DNA of 64,000 nt from Chitinophagaceae bacterium (GTDB taxonomy: Bacteria; Bacteroidota; Bacteroidia; Chitinophagales; Chitinophagaceae): NCBI GenBank assembly GCA_023957575.1, contig JAMLGU010000003.1, positions 186,001-250,000 of the forward strand, read 5' to 3'. Positions 27,001 through 38,000 of the stretch are shown in pieces (the stretch's first letter is position 1; each line of letters starts with the position of its first letter). Below the pieces are notes generated by a model. It saw nothing but the letters and a program-made list of their open reading frames with translations. It was not told the origin of the DNA and did no database searches. The position numbers and the translations under genes are program-made.

Positions 27001-29367
27001 TTACAATTTAAACACCTTTATCTGGTCTATTATTACACCTTCATCCAAAGCCCTGATTTTTAAAATCTGTTTTCGTGATTTTAAAGTTTTAAAGATAGCG
27101 ATTCGATTAGCCTGATTATTTAATACATTCTCTTTCCATTCTTCACTTCTGCCTGTTGTAGCAAAATCAAACACCTGTTCCGGCTCATTATTTAACTGAA
27201 TGGCGAATCGGATATGCCGTCCATCTACAGGGTGATTGGGAGCCAGTGCAATTTGTAAAGAAATTGAATCTGAATTTAATTTATTAAAACGATAGTGGAC
27301 GATACTTCCTTTGAGTAATGAAATTGCTTTTTTTGTATATCCAAGACCATGAGTTACCGGCATCATCCCTTTCCATGACGCATAATCTGTACCATTGAAA
27401 ACAAAAAATGGTTGGATAAAAGTAGTTTCTGGAGTATTAACTGTTAACCGTTGGACTTTGGAAAAAACTGGTAGTTTTCTTGGTTGATAGTCCATGATAT
27501 ATTTCCATTTTCCGTTGCCAATTGCATTGTACTTGTCGGTAAGCTGAACGATGCTGTCAAAAGCAATATCACTCAAATTCCAATCTGCTTTCCCCTGTCG
27601 GGCCAACTGACCATACAAAAATTTCTTATTCATTTCTGCAGCACATCGAACCGGATACTCAACAAGCTGGAACCATGCATCCTTCTTTTCCACAGCAATT
27701 GACTTAGAAATCCCCATCACTTTTTTTTCTATTTGATTATACTCTTTAATTCGTTGATGAATCTCTTCATTACTCCAAGGCAAATCTAAAATCGTTTTAT
27801 ATTTAGGATCATTTTCTTCAGTTCGGGTTCCACCCATAAATTCAGGCTTCCGAATATAAGCCAATCGATAATATTCATTCATTACCGAAAGCAATTCTTT
27901 TGCTTTGGTGTTGTCAAATGATTTGGCTAACCAATCAAACAAATGTTTATTCAATCCTTCTACATTATCTTCTATGGAATGAATATTCCAGGCCATATCC
28001 AAAAATAGTTCCGTCAAATATTCAGCCGGCTTAATATCACCCACATTCAAAATCCATATTTTATTGGCTCCTTTGTCATAAGCCATTTTCATTTGGGTAT
28101 AAATATGAGCCGGATGATTTGTAGCTAACCAAAGATAATCATGAGGCCTGCCCCAATAGGAAATATGATAATAAATGCCATTACCTCCCACCCTGCTTCT
28201 TTCAGTTTCATTAGGAAAATGTCTGATATAGCCATAATTATCATCACACCAAATAAGTGTAATATCCTCAGGTACTTCTAATCCATCATTGTACACATCC
28301 AACACTTCCTTGTAGGGAATAAAAACCTGTGGAATTTCCTTCACGTTATTATTAGTATATTTTTTGAGCAATTCGCGTTCATCGTGAATTACATCTGCTA
28401 ATACCTCTTTATGTTGCTCTAATGTTTTTACACCCTGCATCATGCCATCATGTTTGCCACGGAGACCAATGGTATAGATATTATCAGATTCTTTTAATTC
28501 CTTTAGCCTTCCCGTCCAGTAACGCAATAGCTCCTCTTTATTGGTTGTATAGTTGTATTCACCTTTGCCAGATATATCCCATTCGGTAGCGCTATTACGC
28601 ATGAGGGGCTCACAATGAGATGTACCCACGATGATCCCATATTTGTCAGCAACTTCCTTATTGCCTTTCACAAAATAAAAAGGAGTGGTTACTTCATGCA
28701 TTGCCGGCCAAATAGTATTGGCACGCAGCCTTAACAGCAACTCAAATACTTTAGAATAAGTTTGGGGGCCAATAGTTCCTTTGGTTTTTCCTATTGGAGC
28801 AATGCCGGGCTCAAAGGTCTTACTGCTCCATGGTGTTAGACCCCAGTCTTCATCATTAATAAAAATGCCACGAAATCGTACTGAAGGATACTGAAAATCA
28901 AAAAATCCATTTTTAAAAATAAAAATATCTTTTTTTTCAACAGGCACATCTGCCCACCATTCCCAGGGCGAAACGCCAAAAATTCTGGATAACTCAAGAA
29001 TACCATAAGCTGTACCTCTCTTATCATTTCCAAAAATGTATAAGTTATCATTTTGAACGGAAATAATGAATCCTTCTGTTTGTTGTTTCAATTCATTTAA
29101 TGTAGATGATTTCAAAACTTTTTCAATCTCAGGATTCATCCCGATTGTACTAATAAAAATCTTTGTATTACCTTCCTTTTTTACAGCTCCGGCAAAAACG
29201 CGATGATAATCCTTACTGAACAGTTCCAACGCAGTATGTACTACTAAGGCCTCATCTTTATCAATGGAAACACTTAAATCTTCACCATTTCGAAAAACAA
29301 TATCGGCAAAAGCATTTTTCTGAAAACTCATTGTGAGAATCAAAGCATATAAAAAAAATTTTCTCAT
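27001..29367 (-). CDS. GH115 alpha-glucuronidase family
   Basis: 788 residues with signal peptide (cleavage near NAFA, residue ~21). The N-terminal GH67/GH115-like domain is followed by the catalytic barrel with GVSPWEWWADVPV, VRFRGIFINDEDWGLTPW, the YGIIVGTSHCEP segment, LIWCDDNYGYIRHFP and YYHISYWGRPHDYLW. The C-terminal ~150 residues look like a beta-sandwich. Characterised GH115 enzymes remove (4-O-methyl-)glucuronic acid from internal xylose or from arabinogalactan branches. Its presence among rhamnogalacturonan enzymes suggests glucuronidated side chains as part of the substrate, an inference from context. Confidence 0.95.
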   Translation of the reverse strand: MRKFFLYALILTMSFQKNAFADIVFRNGEDLSVSIDKDEALVVHTALELFSKDYHRVFAGAVKKEGNTKIFISTIGMNPEIEKVLKSSTLNELKQQTEGFIISVQNDNLYIFGNDKRGTAYGILELSRIFGVSPWEWWADVPVEKKDIFIFKNGFFDFQYPSVRFRGIFINDEDWGLTPWSSKTFEPGIAPIGKTKGTIGPQTYSKVFELLLRLRANTIWPAMHEVTTPFYFVKGNKEVADKYGIIVGTSHCEPLMRNSATEWDISGKGEYNYTTNKEELLRYWTGRLKELKESDNIYTIGLRGKHDGMMQGVKTLEQHKEVLADVIHDERELLKKYTNNNVKEIPQVFIPYKEVLDVYNDGLEVPEDITLIWCDDNYGYIRHFPNETERSRVGGNGIYYHISYWGRPHDYLWLATNHPAHIYTQMKMAYDKGANKIWILNVGDIKPAEYLTELFLDMAWNIHSIEDNVEGLNKHLFDWLAKSFDNTKAKELLSVMNEYYRLAYIRKPEFMGGTRTEENDPKYKTILDLPWSNEEIHQRIKEYNQIEKKVMGISKSIAVEKKDAWFQLVEYPVRCAAEMNKKFLYGQLARQGKADWNLSDIAFDSIVQLTDKYNAIGNGKWKYIMDYQPRKLPVFSKVQRLTVNTPETTFIQPFFVFNGTDYASWKGMMPVTHGLGYTKKAISLLKGSIVHYRFNKLNSDSISLQIALAPNHPVDGRHIRFAIQLNNEPEQVFDFATTGRSEEWKENVLNNQANRIAIFKTLKSRKQILKIRALDEGVIIDQIKVFKL

Positions 29368-29426
29368 TATTTTAATTAAAGTTTACATGCATTTTTTTAA
29401 ATCAAATGAGCAGTAGTTGTTAAGTA

Positions 29427-31838
29427 CTACTTAGTTACAAATTTTAAAACAATTGGCTTAAATCCTTCTGCCTCGATCTTCACATTGACAATACCACTTT
29501 CTCTTTTAGATCTTAAGATTGCCATAGCAAATCCATTGTATAGTTTTCGTTTATTGCCTCCAAATAATTCATTGCTAAAATGATCTCCATTATCTACCGC
29601 AAATAGGCTGGCAGCACCTTTCACGTCAAAGGTTACTTGTCTTCCATTGAGAGTTTGTACCCGCCTTCCTTTATTATCAATTGCATAAACTTTTAGAAAT
29701 TGTAAACTCATCCCATCGGCAATCCAATTTTGATTTTCTGAGACCACCTCTAACGCAATTGCCTTGCCTGTCGTCTCCAACTCATGTCTGGCTACTTCTA
29801 TTCCATTGTTTCGTGCGATTGCTAATAATTTACCGTGAAAGTAACTTATCTGATCCCATTGAATCACATTTTTTTTATCCACTTCAATATTATTCTTTTT
29901 TATTCCAAGCGATTTTCCATTTAAAAACAACTCAACCTCCTCTGCATTGGTATAAGTAAATACATCGTATTTTTGTCCCTTCATTCTGTTCCAATGTGAT
30001 GTAATATCTTTTTTGCCTACTACAATATCATTCCAGGACAGAGTATCAGATAGTTCTCCAACAACTCCAATATGCACCATCGGTTTCTGTACAAAGATAC
30101 TTTTAATTAAATAAGCCTGGGGATTAGGCGCCAAAGTATGATCGAAAAAGGAATAATTCCAACCCTTTTTGGGCCAGCCATTCGATTCACCCCAGTAAGC
30201 TATTGCACCCCAATAAGCAAGTCCGATCATACGCTGCCTATCCATTCCAAAATATGGAGCAGCTAACTCGTTGGTAGTTGCTTCGCTTTGATAGATATTC
30301 ATATTTGGCGCATGTTTCAGATACTCAGCATAATTCATCCAACGATAATTGAAACTAGCAATTTCTGTAACAGTTGCCAATTCGGGAGGAACAATATTAG
30401 TATTAAAGCCAGGATCAGACTTTCCCACACCTCCGGCACGTGCCGGAAACATGGCTACAGTAGTCTTTCGAGTTGAATCATACCGATGTGCAACTACTTT
30501 CATCATCTGATAAGTAGTAACTCCCCAATCTCCAGTATCATAACCTGCAAGATCTTCGCGCATTTGCAATTCATTTCCAAATGACCATAAAATAACAGAG
30601 GGATGATTTCTATCCCTTTTAATCCATTCTTTTATATGTTCAAACCATAAGTCACTCCAGGGCTTTCTTCCACCCCAGTAAGATTTATTACTCCATTTAT
30701 CGTATAACTCATCCACTATCAGTATTCCTTTTTCATCTGCCAACTTTAAAAAAGACGGAGAATAGGGATTGTGAGAAGTTCGTATGTGGTTAAATCCAAA
30801 AGCCTTTAATTGATCCATTTGTCTTGCTATGGCAGTTTCAAAAGCTGCAGCACCAAGGGCTCCGAGATCATGGTGGTTTGAAATTCCTTTTAAAAATATT
30901 TTTTCCCCATTTAGCTTGAATCCAAATTCCTTATCAAACATTAAAGTTCTGATACCAAATTGCTGCTTTAGCATATCTACTTTTTTACCATCCAGTATTA
31001 ACGAAACCTCTGCCATATAAAGATTTGGCATTTCGCATGACCATAGTTTAGGATGATTGATTTTAATTAATGGCATCAGTACTTCTACAGTCTGTTGTTT
31101 GTTTCCTTTTGGCGCAGGTATTCTTGCCGATGCCACCTGAATACCATCAGGAGACATCAAATTGACTTCAATTTCCAGATTGTACATCTTATTTTTTACA
31201 CCCTCCAGTTCTACCTGAACTTTGATATCAGCATCGTTATTACTAATTCTGGGTGTCGTAACAAAAATTCCGTGCCTTGCTATTGAAACATTATGTTTTA
31301 CAATAAGATGAACATCGCGGTAAAGACCACCACCAGTGTACCAACGTGAACCACCCTTTGATCCTGTTGAAGCCTTTACGGCAATTACATTCTCTGTATC
31401 ATATTTTAGGAATCCAGAAATTTCCGTTTCAAACCCAAGGTAACCGTAGTCAGTACTTCCAACCATTTTACCATTTACCCAAACATCACCTAATAGCATA
31501 ATTCCCTCAAAATCGAGTAGTATTTTTTTCCCTTTCCAAGAAGGATCAGCTTTAAAAATTTTTCTATACCATCCGATACCCATTTCTTTAAATCCCCTGG
31601 CACCTCCAGCGGAAGAGTCCCAGGGCAAATTTATTTGAAAGTCATGCGGTAAATCTAATGTCTCCCAATTAGTATCATTGTATATTAATTCATGGGCATT
31701 GGGAGCATCTCCATAATGAAATTTCCAGTCAAAATTGAATAAATGTATTTCTCTGGCAACATCATTTACTGACTGACCATTTACCTGAAATGAAAAAAGA
31801 AACCATATAAATAATAATAAAACTGATTTGTTTGCCAT
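29427..31838 (-). CDS. Secreted GH2 beta-galactosidase-like enzyme with Ig-like C-terminal domains
   Basis: 803 residues, signal peptide ending near VNGQ (residue ~22). Sugar-binding domain with DLPHDFQINLPWDSSAGGARGFKEMGIGWYRK, then TGGGLYRDVHLIV, TIM barrel entry HHDLGALGAAAFETAIARQMDQLKAFGFNHIRTSHNPYSP. Acid/base Glu is in SFGNELQ and the likely nucleophile in YQSEATT. The rest (~590-803) carries a DUF4982-type and an invasin-like Ig domain, usual for PUL GH2 enzymes. Probably releases beta-galactose from RG-I galactan/arabinogalactan side chains or glucuronate; specificity is unproven. It sits 20 bp after the CE6-CE4 fusion gene. Confidence 0.92.
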   Translation of the reverse strand: MANKSVLLLFIWFLFSFQVNGQSVNDVAREIHLFNFDWKFHYGDAPNAHELIYNDTNWETLDLPHDFQINLPWDSSAGGARGFKEMGIGWYRKIFKADPSWKGKKILLDFEGIMLLGDVWVNGKMVGSTDYGYLGFETEISGFLKYDTENVIAVKASTGSKGGSRWYTGGGLYRDVHLIVKHNVSIARHGIFVTTPRISNNDADIKVQVELEGVKNKMYNLEIEVNLMSPDGIQVASARIPAPKGNKQQTVEVLMPLIKINHPKLWSCEMPNLYMAEVSLILDGKKVDMLKQQFGIRTLMFDKEFGFKLNGEKIFLKGISNHHDLGALGAAAFETAIARQMDQLKAFGFNHIRTSHNPYSPSFLKLADEKGILIVDELYDKWSNKSYWGGRKPWSDLWFEHIKEWIKRDRNHPSVILWSFGNELQMREDLAGYDTGDWGVTTYQMMKVVAHRYDSTRKTTVAMFPARAGGVGKSDPGFNTNIVPPELATVTEIASFNYRWMNYAEYLKHAPNMNIYQSEATTNELAAPYFGMDRQRMIGLAYWGAIAYWGESNGWPKKGWNYSFFDHTLAPNPQAYLIKSIFVQKPMVHIGVVGELSDTLSWNDIVVGKKDITSHWNRMKGQKYDVFTYTNAEEVELFLNGKSLGIKKNNIEVDKKNVIQWDQISYFHGKLLAIARNNGIEVARHELETTGKAIALEVVSENQNWIADGMSLQFLKVYAIDNKGRRVQTLNGRQVTFDVKGAASLFAVDNGDHFSNELFGGNKRKLYNGFAMAILRSKRESGIVNVKIEAEGFKPIVLKFVTK

Positions 31839-31857
31839 GATGTTCTTTTACCCAAAA

Positions 31858-33630
31858 TTATTTAATATAAACTCTTATTTTCTCTCCGTAAGGATTAAAA
31901 TCAAACAATAATTTATCTGAGTCAAGCTTTGTATTTAACTTAGTTTTACCCTGATATACTGTTACATTTTTCATACCTGACTTTTCAATCACACCGGTTA
32001 GAATCTCATTGAAAACTTTTTGGTCAAGCTTTAATGTTGGTATAATCACAAAGCCACTTTTTGTTTTTTCAATAGTATAAGTAATCATTTTTTGTTCTTT
32101 TATATATGCTGCAACATCACAAAAGCGTCCAACCCAAATACTTTTTTCTAGTGCTTTTACTTTTCGAAGGTGATTCCATAAAATGGAGCTATCCTTAAAA
32201 TGGTCATATCCATAAGTGATACCATGGGTCATCATAACACCCCAACTGCCCTCTGTTAACAGCTGATTGATCCTATTGTCAAGATTCTTTTCTGTACTCT
32301 TACCTCCCAACGAATTTTGAAATAACCGAGTGGCCACACGTCCCTTAGATGCTACAGCTATCCCCTCAGGTTGTTTTGTATTATTCGGATATGCATAGGT
32401 CGGCGGCCAAACTCCAGTATGAAAATATATAGCTGAATCATTTTTTTCAATATCCTGAGTAATTTCTGCCAAAGAAAATCTTCCCATATTAAGGTGAGCC
32501 CAACCATGATTAGAAATTTCATGCCCCTGATGAGCCATTTGATGAAGTTGTTCCCAATTGACCCGAGGCTTGTTTCCTGCAGTAATAGTATCTATTATTG
32601 ATTTGCCATTGATAAAGAATGTAGCTTTTAAACCCAATTCATTAAATGTGGGGGCAACAAGGGTGGCATGTTCCAACAGTCCATCATCGAAAGTATAACT
32701 AATTGCACATCTTTTGTCATCTTTGTATTTAGCCACACGAAAACCAGTACTTTGAAAACTAAATTTTTTATCTAATATTTTAAACATTTCACTCCCAAGG
32801 TATTCTGCAGATTTTTCATTGAAATGCGTTTTGTCAATTTGTAGTTCACCCTGAGACATGTCAATAAGAATGGCATTCATATCTTCATCGGATATTCTTT
32901 GCATTGCAGTATTAATGACACTTTTATAATGTCGATTTGCTGTGGGAATTGTTCCAAATATAAATGGCAAATCAGAATAATCCTTCCCCGTTTTTCGAGT
33001 CAAATGATTCCTTACATAAGTGATCAAAGATTTTAGATTTTGATAATATTCCATGTCATAACGATCATCACTTTCACCCTGATGCCAAAGGAATGCGTCA
33101 ATCTGATAACCATTTTTTAGTTTTGACAGTGTATTGTCTATTGCCGCATCTATTGCATTTGTAAAGGAAAGTAATAATGAACTACCGCCATTTTCAAAGG
33201 AAGTATTTTTTTCTAACCACTGCTCATTTGCAGACCAATATCTTCCTTTTGCAGAATCATTAGGATATTGAATGGAAGTACCCCCAACAGCATATTTCAC
33301 CACATAAAAATCTTCTTTAAGTCGTTGCCCTAATAAATAATAAGCTATGGCATCATAAGTCCAAACACCATCACTAATTCTTCCTTTAGGAAAATAAGGT
33401 ACAAAAATTCCATCAACTCTATTTTGTGAAATTTTGCAATAGGGATATGCACCCTTTGTATAATGAATAGTATCAGTAGCAAACTTCTTAATAGCAGCAG
33501 GTAATAAAGAATTACTTACTCTTCCATCTGTGTTTGATTGCCCGGCAGTAATAATCACATGAGCCTGTGCAAAAAGAATTCTTGTAGAGAAACTCAATAG
33601 ACAGACAATAAAAATTCCCAACTTCATCAT
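31858..33630 (-). CDS. Two-domain esterase: SASA/CE6-like acetylesterase fused to CE4 polysaccharide deacetylase
   Basis: 590 residues, signal peptide (cleavage near FAQA, residue ~22). Residues ~24-290 form an SGNH/SASA (CE6-like) esterase: Ser32 in TAGQSN, LWHQGESDD (181-189) and the D266-x-x-H269 pair in DKTHF. Residues ~305-520 form a NodB-type CE4 domain with TFDDG (D315/D316) and the metal-binding H375/H379 in NHGWAH. A ~70-residue beta-rich tail follows. Two chemically different deacetylases are thus joined in one polypeptide; each would remove acetyl groups from different positions. Both active sites look intact. No frameshift is needed, so the fusion is real in this sequence. Confidence 0.88.
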   Translation of the reverse strand: MMKLGIFIVCLLSFSTRILFAQAHVIITAGQSNTDGRVSNSLLPAAIKKFATDTIHYTKGAYPYCKISQNRVDGIFVPYFPKGRISDGVWTYDAIAYYLLGQRLKEDFYVVKYAVGGTSIQYPNDSAKGRYWSANEQWLEKNTSFENGGSSLLLSFTNAIDAAIDNTLSKLKNGYQIDAFLWHQGESDDRYDMEYYQNLKSLITYVRNHLTRKTGKDYSDLPFIFGTIPTANRHYKSVINTAMQRISDEDMNAILIDMSQGELQIDKTHFNEKSAEYLGSEMFKILDKKFSFQSTGFRVAKYKDDKRCAISYTFDDGLLEHATLVAPTFNELGLKATFFINGKSIIDTITAGNKPRVNWEQLHQMAHQGHEISNHGWAHLNMGRFSLAEITQDIEKNDSAIYFHTGVWPPTYAYPNNTKQPEGIAVASKGRVATRLFQNSLGGKSTEKNLDNRINQLLTEGSWGVMMTHGITYGYDHFKDSSILWNHLRKVKALEKSIWVGRFCDVAAYIKEQKMITYTIEKTKSGFVIIPTLKLDQKVFNEILTGVIEKSGMKNVTVYQGKTKLNTKLDSDKLLFDFNPYGEKIRVYIK

Positions 33631-33639
33631 ATTTTTTCT

Positions 33640-34974
33640 TTAATTACCATCAGGTTTTGTAGCATCTTTTCCAGAGCTCTCGGGCCAGTAAAAATCTGTA
33701 TAAGCATCAGGTTTTGATGGGTCAAAAACAGGTAGTCCCGGCTTCAAATAGTGAGCCAAATCAAGGCCTGCATTTCTCACTCCTGTTACAATAAGTTTAG
33801 ATACTTCATAAGCGCCATAAGGACGGAAATGTGTATTATCAGCAATGGCATCTTTTCTTCCGGGAAATATACCTGCCGGGAAATGTGCAAAAGCTAATAA
33901 AGACCCATCAACCCCCATTGATTCAAACAATGTTTTACTCATTGCATTTAAGTCGATCAATGCTACATTATGCTCTTTGGCGGTTTGCCTAACTGCATCA
34001 GGATAATCTCCCAATGTCTCAATTATTTTACCATTATCATCAAACCTTCTACGTTGTACTGAGGTCACTAAAACAGGGATACCTCCTTTATTTTTAACCT
34101 GATTGATAAAAAACTCCAAATTCTTTTTGTAGGTTGTAAAGGCTCCCACACCCTCACCTTTTTGCTTTTGATCGTTATGACCAAATTCCACAAAAGCATA
34201 ATCACCAGGTTTCATCATACTTAGTAGTTTATCAAAACGTCGTGCTGCTATAAAACCACTTAAAGTTTCTCCCGATTCAGCAAGATTTACAATGGCTACT
34301 TTTCCTGGCTGAAAGAAATAAGGGAACATTTGCCCCCAGGCAGAAAAAGGTTCCGCTGCTCCATCTACAACAGTAGAATTTCCCGCTAAAAACACTGATA
34401 TTGCTTTTGAATTCGGAGTAATTTCTATGGCATTTACTTTTGGCATGGTACTGTTGAACTCTAAAGTAAGTTTATCATCCCAATGAAGGTATTGATACTC
34501 CCTAGATTTGAGTTTAACTTTCCTATTATCTCCCTTTATCAGACTATCTCTAACATTTACTGTAAATTCAATGATTTGATGCTCTCCTTTTTTGGTTTGT
34601 AAGCGATTTATAAACATTCTTCGATTTTCTGCTCTGACTGCAATATCTGATACATCTTTATCATCTCCTACCCACAATTTTACATTATAATTTCCTTCAG
34701 GAAGTTTTACAGAAAAATAAAAAGGCTGATTACTTGTAAGAAAACCATCTGTCAATGCAGATTTACCTGTTTTTTCATTTGCTATAACTGTTGTACCAAG
34801 ATCAATACCATAACCCTTGCGTTGATCATAAATTGTACCGGGTAAGACTTTTACAAACCCTTTTTCAGACTTACCCTTTCCAAAATCAAATTTCCAGTTT
34901 TGAGAATAAACATTCACACAAAAAAACAAAATTGGCAAAACCAACAGTACTCTATTATATTTCATTGATTTCAA
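33640..34974 (-). CDS. Rhamnogalacturonan acetylesterase (CE12), long form with N-terminal beta-sandwich
   Basis: 444 residues. A signal peptide ends near NVYSQ (residue ~25). Residues ~28-180 are a galactose-binding-like sandwich common in long CE12 proteins (FDFGKGKSEKGFVKVLPG). The SGNH domain (~190-420) has AGNSTVVDG with the nucleophile Ser, NLAESGETLSGF, VEFGHNDQ and DNTHFRPYGA. The first block reads GNST instead of the classical GDST, which I recall as usual in this long subgroup. Its role is RG-I deacetylation, like the shorter CE12 at 20410. It lies 34 bp after the GH2 gene and 9 bp before the CE6-CE4 gene. Confidence 0.92.
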   Translation of the reverse strand: MKSMKYNRVLLVLPILFFCVNVYSQNWKFDFGKGKSEKGFVKVLPGTIYDQRKGYGIDLGTTVIANEKTGKSALTDGFLTSNQPFYFSVKLPEGNYNVKLWVGDDKDVSDIAVRAENRRMFINRLQTKKGEHQIIEFTVNVRDSLIKGDNRKVKLKSREYQYLHWDDKLTLEFNSTMPKVNAIEITPNSKAISVFLAGNSTVVDGAAEPFSAWGQMFPYFFQPGKVAIVNLAESGETLSGFIAARRFDKLLSMMKPGDYAFVEFGHNDQKQKGEGVGAFTTYKKNLEFFINQVKNKGGIPVLVTSVQRRRFDDNGKIIETLGDYPDAVRQTAKEHNVALIDLNAMSKTLFESMGVDGSLLAFAHFPAGIFPGRKDAIADNTHFRPYGAYEVSKLIVTGVRNAGLDLAHYLKPGLPVFDPSKPDAYTDFYWPESSGKDATKPDGN

Positions 34975-35008
34975 TATTTGCTTAGTAATTTTTTTTACAT
35001 TCTGATTA

Positions 35009-38000
35009 TTATCTCATCATTTCATAAAACTCCACTTCAATAATACTTAAAGCGCCTTTAGACTTTGCATCATCACGGGATACGCCATCATCCAATTTTT
35101 TGCCCCCTACTTCTATCTCATTATTTTCTTTACCAATAGAACTTGCAGAAGTGAGCTGTATCCTGATTATTTTCCCTTTGACCGGTTTGCAGAAAATGGT
35201 ATAGTATCCTAATGTAGGTTGCGTATTCCCTTTAAACACTTCTTTGCCATCCACAGAAACAATCAGCGGATATACTTTGGAACGAAAATTATTAAGTTTG
35301 ATTGTTACGTTTTCAACAACTGCTTCTCTTTCTAATTCGTATTCTATCCAGGCTGTTCCCAATTTCCCATCATTTACCCAATCACTCAGTTCATTGTCAT
35401 CCACACTTTTCGCTGCATTTTGTTGGTTAGCGCCTGCCTTAATATCTTTCACAGCAACTGCCTTCCGGCTTATATAATACGAAGGTGTAGAAGGTGTAGC
35501 TCCCCTTGTCAATAAAGAAGGTAATCCTACATCAGGCATCATTTCAGACAATCCAGCTACACTTATAAAAGGCTTTGTTACCAACTGAATGGATGCACTC
35601 TTTAATCCGTCGGCAGTAGCACGCACCGTAATAACTCCCGGTGTATTTGTGGAACGAATTAGAAAACGATTAACTCCACCTTCCACCGGAAAATTTTTCT
35701 CCAGTATAAAGTTGCCCGGCCCCATCGCAATACCACCGCGCCATTCTGCCGGACCTTCCAGACTATATTCAATCATATTTAAAGCAGTTGGACAGCGTCT
35801 TCCTTTTGCATCCACTACTTCTATTTCCACCAATGCTACATCGTTTCCATTTGCCAAGAAGGGAACCGCTCTCTTTATTTCAGTTAGTTTTATTGCTGTA
35901 GGTTTGCCCACTGTTTCTAAAAATGTTTTACACAATTCATTTCCTTTGGCATCATAACCAATAGCCGTTATCTTCCCTGGTGTCCACTTAACATTATTAA
36001 ATTTAAAGATAAATCCATCAGATTTTTCACCATAACCTACTGCCTTTCCATTGATATACAATGCTACCTTTTCAGCAGAAGATAAGACAAAAATATCTTT
36101 TTCCACCTTAGGGTCATAGTTCCAATGGCCAACAATATGAATACGATAACGTTCCGGATTCACCCAGCCATCCCACATCACCTCATGAGCAAAGTAATTT
36201 TGTTTCTTGATACGCATAGCATCTACTTCTCCACTACGGCGATAGTTTTCTTCTCCCCGATGATGCGTATTGGTTTCAGACCATACAATATTTACTCCAC
36301 CACTACTTACTCTTTTCCCCGTGCCTGGTCTTTCTTTCCAAAACTCATACCAGCGTTTCACATTCTCCAGTGCATGACTTTCCATATTGCGATTGTAAGA
36401 TGCAGCACTCTGTCCTTTATGCAGTGGGCCATCACCGTCTTTATGAAAGGGCGGAGTCCATTCATCCCAATATTTACGTGATCCTTCATCTCTGGAATAT
36501 TCCATTGCCCACATCGGGATATGCGCACTTTTGTTGGTGTACAGCATCTCGCCACCATACTCCGCTTCTTTGCTGTCCAACATTTCCCTGCTTCCAATGG
36601 CACGACCACCATAAGGATCGAATTGATCTCTCAAAGCCTTCATTTCTTTCATGTGCACTTCACTGATGCTTTCATTACCACATTCATAAAAAATGATACT
36701 GGGATTGTTGCGGTTATATATAATAGCATCATGCATCACAGCTACTCGTTGGTTCCATCTAATACCATCTACATCTTTCTCTGCATCGCCTGCCGGCATG
36801 GCCTGCATTAAGCCTACCCGATCGCAACTCTCAATATCCTGCTTAGAGGGAGTTATGTGCATCCATCTTACCAAATTGCCGCCACTTTCCACCATCAAAC
36901 CATTACTATAATCACTTAGCCAAGCTGGTACCGAAGTGCCTAGAGCCGGCCATTCGTTTGAAGTTCGCTGTGCATATCCGTGTACCATAATTACCCTGTC
37001 ATTCAAATAAATCATACCCTCCTTAAAGTCCGTCTTTCTAAATCCGGTTTTTGTATTTACTATATCAACTACCTTATTATTTACTAACAATATGGTTCTG
37101 ACATTATATAAATAACCATATCCCCAGCTCCAGAAATTCAGACCACTGATTAAAGAGGATGCTTCCATTTGTTTAGTTGCGCCCGGTTCAATAATTTGTT
37201 TCTTTCCAAAGAATGTCTTAATCAATTTCCCTTCCCGATCAAACACTTCCACCTGATATACTACTGATTGCGGTTTGCCTGTTTCATTCTTCACTTCTGA
37301 AGAAGCAGTTACAGTAGCCTGCTTAGCTTTTATATCAATATCCTGTGCATATACATAAACACCTGTTGTTTTCAAATTGGAATATAACGGCAATGTTTGA
37401 TACAGTTTGGGCGTGATGTGCAGAAACACATTGCGAATAATTCCGCCATAGTTGGCATTAAAATTTTTATCCTCCCATTGAAACTTAGTATTGGTGGCCT
37501 TTTCCCGATAATCCCATGAATTATCAATTCGGGCTGCTATGATATTTTCTTCGTTGCCAAAGTTTACAAAATCAGAAATATCAAAACCAAAGGCTGTTAC
37601 GCCGTTTTCATGAATTCCTATCGATTTCCCATTAATAAAAAATTCGCCAGCCTGCCGGATCCCTTCAAATTCAAGAAACAGTTTTTGTCCACGAGCCGAT
37701 TCGGGAATTCTAAAATGCTTTCGATACCAAACGATACCGGTGGACAAATCCACAATATCCTTTTTAAAGGCTTCATCTTCATTCCACGCAGCAGGCAGGG
37801 TAAGTTTTTTCCAATCAACATCATTAAAAGACGTTTCCTGCGCTCCGGGTATATCTCCAATTTTCAATAGCCATTGATTATTGAAATTATACTTTCTTGG
37901 AGGAAATGAATTGTTTTCTGACGCATTCATCTTTATAGAGCAAATAAGCAATAAAAAGATGCATAACAATGGAAGCTTCCATCTTAAAGAGTTAAACATG

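Noticed and set aside
36125..37870. Several + strand frames of 60-120 codons in the large GH2 gene
   Set aside because: They lie wholly within a convincing - strand gene and have no protein-like motifs.
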